This document shows, one piece after another, positions 34,993 to 44,800 of a DNA stretch of 64,000 bases. The notes beneath the pieces are model-generated. The model did no database searches and was not told the DNA's origin. It saw only the letters and a list, made by a program, of their open reading frames with translations. The stretch comes from a virus. The stretch covers positions 1 through 64,000 of the IMG/VR virus record IMGVR_UViG_3300021959_000011; one strand, given 5' to 3'. How positions within the stretch are numbered: position 1 is the first letter of the stretch; every line of letters starts with the position of its first letter. The translations under genes and the position numbers were made by a program.

Positions 34993-37521
34993 TTATCCAT
35001 TAAAATATTTTGTACCAAATGAAAAATCTTCATTAGGGTCGTGCATCCATGAAAAATCAGAATTCTTTAATTGCCAATCATTACTATGGTTTGGAGATTT
35101 TACAAATACTCTCAAAACATCACTGCCGCGTCTTTCATACATGTTTGCAAATACAGGATATCTTTGTCCTGCTGTTAGATATTTAGAGTATTCCTGAGAT
35201 GCAAATCTTTTACCATGATCCCCACCATTGTCAACTTGTGCGTTTGCGCGAGTCCTAGTACTTTTAAATTTTGCATGGTCTCCTAACCAAAAATAACTAC
35301 CATCATCTGAATACGTATTAAATTTGTATGTACCAGAAACATGTGGTACAATATATCCATGATACATAGATACATAATAGTTACCAATATTTTCTGGAGT
35401 ATCCATTTGGCTTTCAATATACTTAACTGTTGCAGGTCTACCACCACGATAGTACCCATACCCACCTAATAATTTACTATCGCCCCACCAACCCCATACG
35501 TGATATCTGACAACGCCAGGTGACAGTGGTGGTAAAGTTCTTTTAGTATTTGCCAATGCATCAGCACTTGTAGAACCAGTTCTATTTAAATTCATTCCAG
35601 ACCATGCTAAAGTAAATGCATGTGGATTTGTAGATGATGTTTGTTGTTTAAATCCGGCCTTTGCAACAGTTTTAATAGGTATATTATTTGTATCTCTAAA
35701 TACGATAGTAAATATTTCTGATGAGTCATTTGCATGTTGTGGAAAGTTATATACTTTTCCTGAGTCCGCCTTTGATGCAATTTTTGTATAAACTACAAAA
35801 CCATTTTCACCACCAGAAAATGACTGTAAACTCCACCCTGCAGGCCTTGCTGAATTATATTCAGTTTCTGTACGTACAGAACTTGGATTAGAAAATCTTT
35901 GTATTGCAACTATTAAATCATTATCTTTTATTCCTGATTGTAAATTTGCACTAAATCCAACATCCTGTATACCAACTCCAACTTGGTTAAGATCATTTAT
36001 ATTTGGCCCATCAACTTCTAACGCCAACATAAATCCGTTATTATACGAACCTGTATCGTTTTGATCTAATTTCCATTTTGGTAATTTTTCACCTCGATTG
36101 TATAGAGAATATCCCCATTCAAAGTTTGTGCCCGTCAACTTACCAGATTCCAGTGGAGGTGTGATTAGGAAACTTGGAGCTGCATCGGAACTCACCCCAG
36201 CAATTAATATTACTGGATTTGGTAAAATACTGGATGCAGTAATAGTTGTCGTATTATCCACATAAACTGCACTTAAAGGAATATAATCTTTCTTTTGTTT
36301 TATTTGTATATCGGAAATACTAACAAAATTTTCTGAGTTAATAAACAATGGATATACTTTATTCCAATTATTGTTATTCTTTACATAAACTTCTCTGATT
36401 TCTTTCCATGCACCAGAATCTTTTGCATATATTTCTTTTGGAACCCACCATTTTGTCCTATCATTTCCTAATGGACTTAGTAAAGTACCTGTCGAATTGT
36501 TTGGTTTAACATCTCTTACTACATTATGACCATTTTTTGATATAACAGAAAATCTAAAAAATCTCTTATTCGCACCACGGCCAATATTATCACCAGAAAC
36601 GTATGGTCTACCATCACCTATAACTTCAACTCCCTGATACTCACCACCCTGATTAAAGTAGAAATTTGCAGTTGCATCACCATTTTTATAATGAGTTATA
36701 GTTGATGTGCCTTTGAAAAAACAAAATCCTGCTCCATCATATTTACCGCCAGAATGATGTGGTTGTACAATTTTAATATAACAGTTTCCACTTGCATTTC
36801 TCACGTTCATACTCATTAGTGCCCAAGAGTTTTGTCTAAAGTCAAAGTTTAGTGTCTGCATTACACGACCATCAGATTTTCTCACCAATGTCATGATATA
36901 TTTTTCTCTGGTCATATCTGTATATTCCAGACCATTACTATCATTACCAATGATATAATAAAATGAAAGAGTATCCATTCCAGTTGCATTAAATGTTGGG
37001 GATTGCCAAGAACGAGGATAATGTGTACCTATTTGTACATATCCTGTAATATCATTTCTGTTTGCAATGATACCATGTTTGGATGCACCACCAGTATCGC
37101 CAGAACCACTACCAAATCCACGGTTCTTTGCATCTAGTTTAAGACTCACTCTAGTCTCTGTCCAAGATAAGGGTTCGTTTGTTGCATCAATTCTTGCAAC
37201 TTCTGTCCAAGGGCCCTCTTCTGTTTCACATGCCTCTAATGATAAAATTCTATCACCTGTACCAATATTTGCAGGCCAAGTTAAATCATACGTGATATAT
37301 GGATTTTCTCCCTGTTTTCTAGGATGGTTATCATCGATAGTAAAAACAGGTGTATACATTCTATCTAAATTATTTTCACTGTAATTTTTAAGTGGCTCAT
37401 ATAATCTGGCATCGACTGCCTTCAACCCTCTACCCTTATTACCAGAGTGTTGGATTTGCAAATCTACTTTATACTCTACGTTCTGTTGATTAAGAGTATC
37501 ATCTTTGACATAGTATGCCAT
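34993..37521 (-). CDS. Tail adhesin with C-terminal PA14/GLEYA-like domain
   Basis: Encodes 842 aa. The N-terminal 60 residues (TLNQQNVEYKVDLQIQHSGN) form an attachment-like segment. Residues about 130-320 are beta-rich and include a lectin-like stretch (SFYYIIGNDSNGLEY, MTLVRKSDGRVMQTLNFDF, CYIKIVQPHHSGG). Residues 663-842 match the PA14/GLEYA jelly-roll: RYHVWGWWGDSK, VSMYHGYIVPHVSGTYKFNTYSDDGSYFWLGD and LRVFVKSP. The adjacent aspartates 739-740 in SDDGS are the DD pair that coordinates calcium in GLEYA/PA14 adhesins. These domains bind sugars in yeast flocculins and bacterial proteins. A glycan-binding role in host attachment is therefore plausible. Follows the 376-aa fibre by 12 bases. 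Confidence 0.78.
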   Translation of the reverse strand: MAYYVKDDTLNQQNVEYKVDLQIQHSGNKGRGLKAVDARLYEPLKNYSENNLDRMYTPVFTIDDNHPRKQGENPYITYDLTWPANIGTGDRILSLEACETEEGPWTEVARIDATNEPLSWTETRVSLKLDAKNRGFGSGSGDTGGASKHGIIANRNDITGYVQIGTHYPRSWQSPTFNATGMDTLSFYYIIGNDSNGLEYTDMTREKYIMTLVRKSDGRVMQTLNFDFRQNSWALMSMNVRNASGNCYIKIVQPHHSGGKYDGAGFCFFKGTSTITHYKNGDATANFYFNQGGEYQGVEVIGDGRPYVSGDNIGRGANKRFFRFSVISKNGHNVVRDVKPNNSTGTLLSPLGNDRTKWWVPKEIYAKDSGAWKEIREVYVKNNNNWNKVYPLFINSENFVSISDIQIKQKKDYIPLSAVYVDNTTTITASSILPNPVILIAGVSSDAAPSFLITPPLESGKLTGTNFEWGYSLYNRGEKLPKWKLDQNDTGSYNNGFMLALEVDGPNINDLNQVGVGIQDVGFSANLQSGIKDNDLIVAIQRFSNPSSVRTETEYNSARPAGWSLQSFSGGENGFVVYTKIASKADSGKVYNFPQHANDSSEIFTIVFRDTNNIPIKTVAKAGFKQQTSSTNPHAFTLAWSGMNLNRTGSTSADALANTKRTLPPLSPGVVRYHVWGWWGDSKLLGGYGYYRGGRPATVKYIESQMDTPENIGNYYVSMYHGYIVPHVSGTYKFNTYSDDGSYFWLGDHAKFKSTRTRANAQVDNGGDHGKRFASQEYSKYLTAGQRYPVFANMYERRGSDVLRVFVKSPNHSNDWQLKNSDFSWMHDPNEDFSFGTKYFNG

Positions 37522-37533
37522 TTATTGCCCTCT

Positions 37534-38664
37534 TTATACTCTATACCAAACATCACCATTAGAACCACCAGATGGTAGATTTGAACTAATTGTTTGGTTG
37601 TGTTGCGACTGATTACCTAAATTTCTTTTTGAAAAAGATTGTATGTGTCCTGATGAATCGACAATCACTTTATCAATCACTTCAGTACCATTGGTATTTA
37701 CAGATGATGGATTATGTGTTGCGTGTGAATATGTAAATGCTGCAGAATCATATACAATTAAAGTGTCACCAGATGTTGGTGGTGTTTCTAATTTAAGAGC
37801 AAGTTGATTATAGATATTTGTATCTTCGTTTATTAATGATTGTAAAGAAACATCTACTGCCTCTAATTTAACATCAACTGCATTAATATCGCCCTTAATA
37901 TTATCTGTTATTGCATATGTATTTCCACCATCTGATGTGTAAACGCCGGCAGAGTTCAATCCAATATTTGTTTGTGATTTAGTTAATCTATTGTCTAATC
38001 CAACAATAGATTGAATATTTTGATTAATTCTATTTTCATTTGTCGCAGACTGAGTATCTAATGCAACCAAAGATTCTTTAACAGTACCAGTAATATAATT
38101 ACCAACTAACGTAATATTACCACTAGAATCTGCACCAAGATTTGTTTGCGTATTATTTAATATATCAGCTTCTTCTTTAATCTTCGTGTCTAATAAATTG
38201 TCTGCATTTGCGAGAGAAACAGATGTTGACAAATAATTAGATGTTGTTGGTTGGATATATTGTCCAGCTGGTGTTAGACCTGCATTTAATTCAACTGCAT
38301 CAATACTTTGTTGCAATCCAACATCGGCATCAATCCTTGAATTCTTTTCAGTTAAAACTTCTGAATCAGTATATGCGACTAAAACATCATGTGCATTATT
38401 TAAACTCTCAACAAGGTTTGCACCAGCATATGCAACATCAATACTTCCAAGAGGACCAATATTCGAAATATTGGTATTAATTAATGTTTCGTGTTCGTTA
38501 AACGCTCCTACTACAGTCTTACTATCTGTAGATAGTCCGTTAAAATCTCCTACTAGTGCCTGTACATATAATGCATGGTCTCTAATTTCATTAGTTTTAG
38601 TGGCCCAAACGTCAAACGTATCAGTTCTAATAACTTGTGTTAGTGATGGATATGTAAATGCCAT
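37534..38664 (-). CDS. Tail fibre protein with NYLxxxxSLxxADxLLD repeats
   Basis: Encodes 376 aa. The N-terminal MAFTYPSLTQVIRTDTFDVWATKTNEIRD is a compact opening block. Residues 60-300 contain helical, trimer-prone repeats: ADVGLQQSIDAVELNAGLTPAGQY, then NYLSTSVSLANADNLLDTKI, then TQTNLGADSSGNITLVGNYI, then SQTNIGLNSAGVYTSDGGN. The same NYL...ADxLLD unit builds the shaft of the 858-aa fibre, so both may come from a common shaft module. The C-terminus (IDSSGHIQSFSKRNLGNQSQHNQTI) resembles the end of short tail fibres. Its upstream partner is a 72-aa coiled-coil protein with a one-base gap. Confidence 0.75.
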   Translation of the reverse strand: MAFTYPSLTQVIRTDTFDVWATKTNEIRDHALYVQALVGDFNGLSTDSKTVVGAFNEHETLINTNISNIGPLGSIDVAYAGANLVESLNNAHDVLVAYTDSEVLTEKNSRIDADVGLQQSIDAVELNAGLTPAGQYIQPTTSNYLSTSVSLANADNLLDTKIKEEADILNNTQTNLGADSSGNITLVGNYITGTVKESLVALDTQSATNENRINQNIQSIVGLDNRLTKSQTNIGLNSAGVYTSDGGNTYAITDNIKGDINAVDVKLEAVDVSLQSLINEDTNIYNQLALKLETPPTSGDTLIVYDSAAFTYSHATHNPSSVNTNGTEVIDKVIVDSSGHIQSFSKRNLGNQSQHNQTISSNLPSGGSNGDVWYRV

Positions 38665-38665
38665 T

Positions 38666-38884
38666 TTAAGTTCTCTCTACTAGTATTTTTAATAATTCTT
38701 TTATTTCTTGCACTTCTGTTTTAAGGTTGTCTATTTCTCTTTCAGTTTTATCAAATCGATTTACTCTTTTCATATAGTTTCTATATGATTGTATATCTGT
38801 ATTAATAACCGCCTTTGAGTGCGGATCTCTGCGTAGATTTTTTTCTTCCTTAACTATCATAAAATCATTTATATCTCTACTCAT
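38666..38884 (-). CDS. Small coiled-coil protein of unknown function
   Basis: Encodes 72 aa. The N-terminus has MSRDINDFMIVKEEKNLRRDP, followed by a C-terminal amphipathic helix with heptads (IDNLKTEVQEIKELLKILVERT). No family recognised with certainty. One base separates its stop from the 376-aa fibre start. An exact TATAAATA directly abuts its ATG, so if that octamer is a promoter the true start may be the ATG at residue 9 (near 38860). A fibre assembly or trimerisation helper is a reasonable guess, not established. Confidence 0.55.
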   Translation of the reverse strand: MSRDINDFMIVKEEKNLRRDPHSKAVINTDIQSYRNYMKRVNRFDKTEREIDNLKTEVQEIKELLKILVERT

Positions 38885-38892
38885 TATTTATA
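38885..38892 (-). promoter_or_regulatory. TATAAATA octamer abutting the 72-aa gene start
   Basis: Exact late-promoter octamer on the minus strand ending at the base next to the ATG of the 72-aa gene and following the DUF4815-type gene by three bases. The transcript would begin inside the annotated ORF, so either translation begins at an internal ATG or the octamer serves mainly the fibre genes downstream. Confidence 0.5.
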
Positions 38893-38895
38893 ATC

Positions 38896-41800
38896 CTAAG
38901 TGGCGAGTGCAACAATTCTTAAATCTGAGACACGAGGCACTATAGAAGAATTTTTACTTCTCAATACAATTTTAACGCCAAACCCAATGAATTCTTCAAT
39001 ATCTCTTATATCATACTCAAATTCCCTAAAGTCACTTATTGAATTTGCAGGAATTCCATACCCATCTGGTCTTTCAATGAAAGTATATGGCAATTTTCTA
39101 TATTCAAGTGAATCACTACTTTTAGTTTTGTAATATAAGTCAATATCTGTATCTGCAGGTCTATTCGCAGTAATAACAATTTTCATAGATTTAGATGGCT
39201 GTGCAAGTTGGATTTCTCTAGTGATATATGTTGCATCAACAGAACCACCCGTCGATTCTAGTTCACTCACAAATCCTGTATAAACATGTCCAATATTACC
39301 AGATGCGAGGTTGGTATCCGTTTGAATACCATTCGCATCAACGTCACTAGTCCACTGTGGTGAGTTAGTTCTATTAGATACTAATATTGCACTACATCTT
39401 TGCGTATCAACCTGTGGAGACAAATTGTCTGATTCGGAGTACATATCGATTTCGTAAACCAAAGATTTTTTATTTATTGCATTACCACTATTAAACTGTT
39501 GTTCATTAAATCTACTAGAAATCATTCTTGGTGCATTGAATGTGATATTACTATTAGGCACCATTGTAGACCAGTTACTATCCTTTACTCCAGCGATTTG
39601 ATCTCCATCTTGTGATGCACCAGAGATAGATTTAAACTTATATTGAATATTTGTGCCAGGCAACTGTACGTTTTGTACAATAGGCATCATCAAATCATAT
39701 TTAATATTCGAATTTAAATATGGTAAAAATCCATCTACACCTACTGGAGAAAATCTTCCAGATGTTGCAGGCATAACATTTGTACCAGTTGCAGCTGAGT
39801 ATGTCTTATTATTAAAATCTATAGTAGTTTCATTATATTTAACATTTCTCATGTCAATAGAAAAACTATCAAGTGTAGTTGACAATACCTTATGAATCCC
39901 ATTTAACTGGGCACCACTAAGTGAATTTGTAGAATCTGTACCACCAAACAACGCATTATCTTTAAATCCAGTAATTTGTACATAATTATGATTTTCATGG
40001 AAATCTGTACCAATACAACCGTGATCTATAGCATGGAATGTTACAATATGTGAATTCGCAGTCAGTTCCATAGAATCCGTACCAAGTAAAATTCTATTTT
40101 CTTCACTACCCAATGAATCATAATCTTCGTTTGCAAAGTACAATGTTGACTTTTTAGAATTATCAAATTTTGCGCGATAAACTTTAAATTTTAAATCTTC
40201 CATTTGATCCGCAGTCCAAGTGGATGCGTTTTGTGATTTAAAGAAAACCCCTGCATATGGTTGTTCTGAAATAATACCAGAACCATCAAGTGCCTCTTCA
40301 CCCAATCTTGAAACATGACAGCGATATCCCTGTGTATCCGCAAGCACAACAATACAATACTCTGTACTATCCTGTACATACACTGGACAATCAAATCTAA
40401 AGTTTGTTGGTAAACTACCATCATCTGAAATTTGTACTTGATTTGGATATAAAGTTTTCTCACCAAAAGGTAGAATTTTCTGGCCAGGATAACCATTTAC
40501 TGTTTCTCTTAATTGCAGAGTTACAGGAATTCCTTCATCTTTTGTAGAGAAGAATAAATCTACACTAGTAATATATGCACCACCATCTTCCTCAATCAAA
40601 ATTGTTTCTGCAAGTGGGTCATACCAACCAGTGTCAGACTCAACAACTCTTCTGGTAGTTGTATTTTGTAAAGTTCTTGTATCAGAAATATTTCTCTGTA
40701 CAATTTCTGCAGTACGAGTTGATAAAATAGTTTGTTGTCTCGTTTCGATTGTACCTTTTGCGGTATAGTTTGTTTGTGCGTTTGTATCTGTGTCATCAGA
40801 GTTGTTTGGTTGGTCTGTTAATCTAAAGATACGATCACCAGTTCTAAATCTGATATTATCTGTATTTGGTAGGTTAAAGATACCACGTACCTGTCCTAAA
40901 TCATTTGTTTTTAGAACTTTATTATCTACTGAAACACCTTCTCCACTTTGATAATTACCAACACGAATTGAATTTCCACGAGCATCTCTTAGATACATTC
41001 TTTCTAATGTTGTGTAATTTTTGTTATCCATATTATCAACAACAAAAAATCTAACTGAATTTGTATCTACATACTCTAGTCCAAATACATTTGTTTGATG
41101 ACCACTAGTATCACCTGTTAGAGTCATTTCACCAGCTTCTGAAATCCATTTTTGTTCATTATCATTTATAAAATTGTTTGCACTTTGTGTCATTGAACCG
41201 ACAGTATGTGTCTGCGCTGCAACACAAAATTCACTCACATCAACATCATCAAAGAATGGATAAACCTTTGTGTTTGGTTTCATTCGTGTACCATGGAAGA
41301 AAATTGAACGTTCTCTAATAAATGGTACAATCTCTGTATTAACTACTCTATCACCCATGTTTTCTGTGGTTACGCGAGGTACTAATTCAGTTGTGATACC
41401 AGTTCTGGTTTGATTATTTGTAGTTTGAATGGTTTCATTTCTACCAGTAACCCTTCTAATGCCAGGGCCTCTCATAAAGTCGTTGAATTGAGTATTGCCA
41501 GTAACTTCAGTACCTGTCCAAGCGGTTTGCCAGTTATTCCATTCTGTACCCAATACTCCCATTTCGTTTGCAAGGAATTGAATATTATCAAATTGTCCTT
41601 CGCGGTTGATAGTCAAATCTGGTTGTCTATTGACATCTCTCCACTCATCACTCGCTGGAGTAAGTTTAATAGAGCCACGGAAGGTGAAAATTGCAAATGG
41701 ATTTACGTTTACAGTTTTAGATGATTTGTCTTGGTTGATTACCATCACATCTTCGTATGGTAACAATAAAACACCATCATGGTCAGAATAATGACTTGAA

Positions 41801-44800
41801 TCATTATATCTGAATTTCATATTAGTATTTTTTTCTGCAAATCTAGGTCTTAATTGTCCAGAAACACTATCGATAGAACAATTATATTCTGGGTCAAAAA
41901 CATCACCAATATTGTGTCCAGTAAATGGTTCTACTACAAATCCGTTCTTAAATCTGTCCATACCATTTTCGTCAGTAATTTGCATGTCTTTTGTTTCTTT
42001 TTCCAAAAGACTTAGTGATGTATAGTATTCTAAACTTTTGATTCTTGTTTCTAGAGCACCAATATCTCTCATAGTGTAACGTTTGTTGTCAACCATTTCC
42101 GCCTTTACATCTTGCACCGTTGCAGTGTAAGGACTTGCCTGTAATCTATACAATACCATACCATCATCAGGATCTTCGGGATATTCTGGTGTGAGACTAG
42201 AAGAACCATATTTAACCTTGAAATTACCAATTTTATCCACAAAAACTTTATCTTTTCTTGCGAGATATTGTCTATAATCACAAATAACATATGTGTTGTC
42301 TAATGGATATTCCCCACTTGTTGAAATTTTAGAATAACCACGCAACTTAGATTCTGTTGTACCATCGTTTGCCTCATATATTGTGGCAGGACGAAAATCT
42401 AGTACATCAGACAATCTACTACTATTAAATTCTCCAATTTCTCCATATGTTAAACCAGAGTTTGCATGTGTATATGAATCCACAGATGCATAGTCACCGG
42501 CACTATGTTCAAAGTATGAATATACAATAATTGGTCTACCGGCACAAATTGATTGTCCACGTTTAAGTGTTACGTTACCCAAATTTAAAACGCCAGGCCT
42601 CATACCATTATCAAAAGTGTATCTATTCGTAACATCTACAATTTTACTTGGAACACCACCAGACGCTGGTACTGGAGTACCACCTGATTCAATCAAGTCT
42701 AAAATATCCTGTCTGAATGGGGCATTTTCTGTTGTATCTGTAAATGGATCTGCACCAGTTTCTTCGTAATAATTCCATGCACTGAGTGCAAACAACAATT
42801 CTTCTGCAGTCATTTCAACAATAAGTTTAAATGTACCGTCAACATTAGTTTGATATGCAATTGTATTAACATTACATGTGTCATAAATCTTTTTCAATTC
42901 ATGAATATCTGAGTGTTGAAGTTGTAAATCTGCTAGAGATAAATCATAACCCTGAGCATCTTGGAAAGTTTCTGGAATATCACCACTTGCATTCAAACTA
43001 GTATAAAGAATATCTGCCTCAAATGTATCACTACTTGGAGATGACACAAAAGTTTTTCCGACTTCTGTGAAATTACCAACACCGTTTATAAGTGAGTAGG
43101 GAGTAATTACAACATCTTCGATTAATCTTTTTTGTTTTTCGACTGCTTCAGTTTTAATAATTGGAATGAATAATTTGACAGATTGTCCAACACTAGCAAC
43201 TGAAAGGTTTGTGATTGTTAAAGTTTTACCAGAAATACTAATTTGTACATCTTCTGATGCAATACTTTCGATACCACCCACATTTGCGTCATCTGTTGGG
43301 GGCTTTACTAGAAAATAATAATCAGAATTATATGTACCAAATGTTTCGGCCACATTTGGAGATAATTCAATCACTACTCTTGGTTGTCCGCCATCTGGAT
43401 TAATTACTTGTGCGTTGATCTCTCTTTGGACTGTGTATGAAGTATCAATAGTTTCATTGCCACTTACGTCATCAATGAATCTAACTGTTTTTACATAATC
43501 TGCGTAAGTATCTACAATACTAGAACCATCACCATCAAAAATAACTTGTTTATTTAAAATTCTTGCCCCGTTATCGATATAACGATAATTTGCAAGAGAA
43601 TTGAATAGGTTAGTTGTACCACCAGTAGATGTGAATGTAATTTCTTTTAAAATCTCATTTGGTTTGAATTGTCTAGGAGTCAATAGTGCTGCATCGTCAC
43701 TTGTAAAATTACCACTACCTAACATCTTGACAAGTGCAGAACTTCTAGTTGCATTAAAATCGTAAACAATTCCACGCACTTTTCTATCTTCATATTCAGA
43801 TACTAAAATATTTTTATTCGCAAAATCTTGATTTTGGTCTATAACTGAGTAATCAGACAAAACGTTAGAGGTAAATCTATATGTCTGTAATGCACCTGTA
43901 CCAACTTTTTCTTTAGATACCAAAGACCTAACATCATTGATTGTATAATCTTTTGTTGTTAATGGATTTTTTTGGAATTTAAAATCATATAGATATACTT
44001 TCCAAATACCAGTTTCTACTGAGGCATTTGTACCATTCCAATCACCTTGTAGAAAGTCATTTACTTGTGCATTTTTATAATGTTCAACATATTTTACTTT
44101 TGCAGTTGCAACTACATCATGTCCTAATGTATTATTTGCATCGGAAAAGTCTGCTTCTGGAGAATATGCATAAGTTGTTACTGTAAATGAATCATCAATA
44201 GTAACAAAATCTGGACCATTAGTATTTAAGTTTGTAAATAAAACTTCTTCATTAATAAATGGTAAAGTCATATTATCAGTGACATAAACATATGTACCAA
44301 GTTTTGCAGTTAAGTATTCATTATTCTTTTGAATATCATCTCTTGAACGTTTATAATCAACAAATGTAGTTGCAAGAGTTTCAATTTCATAACCACGAAC
44401 ATATGCCTTACCAGCCTCCAATCCTAGAGACAAGTTTTGTTGCAATGCATATACTAAATCTGCATGAGTACGGCCTGGATAGAATTTTTCACCAGTAGTA
44501 TCTAAATCTTGATCTGGGTATGCAGCCCTTTCAATTGGACCTACAGTATGTGCCAGTCCAACATCCAGTACACCATCAACCATTCCACTATATTCACTAA
44601 AACGATCATACGCTTGGTTTTTTGCATCTACCTCAGTATCAAATTCAAAATCTTTCATGGTGAATACACCGCGATTTGAGTTTTCATTAAATAGTGCTCT
44701 AATATCTAATTTAAATGGACTAACTGTATAGTCACCAGACTCATCAAATGTGCGTCTTGCGAGAGTTTCTTCTAAAACTGCATAATCGGTACTACGCACT

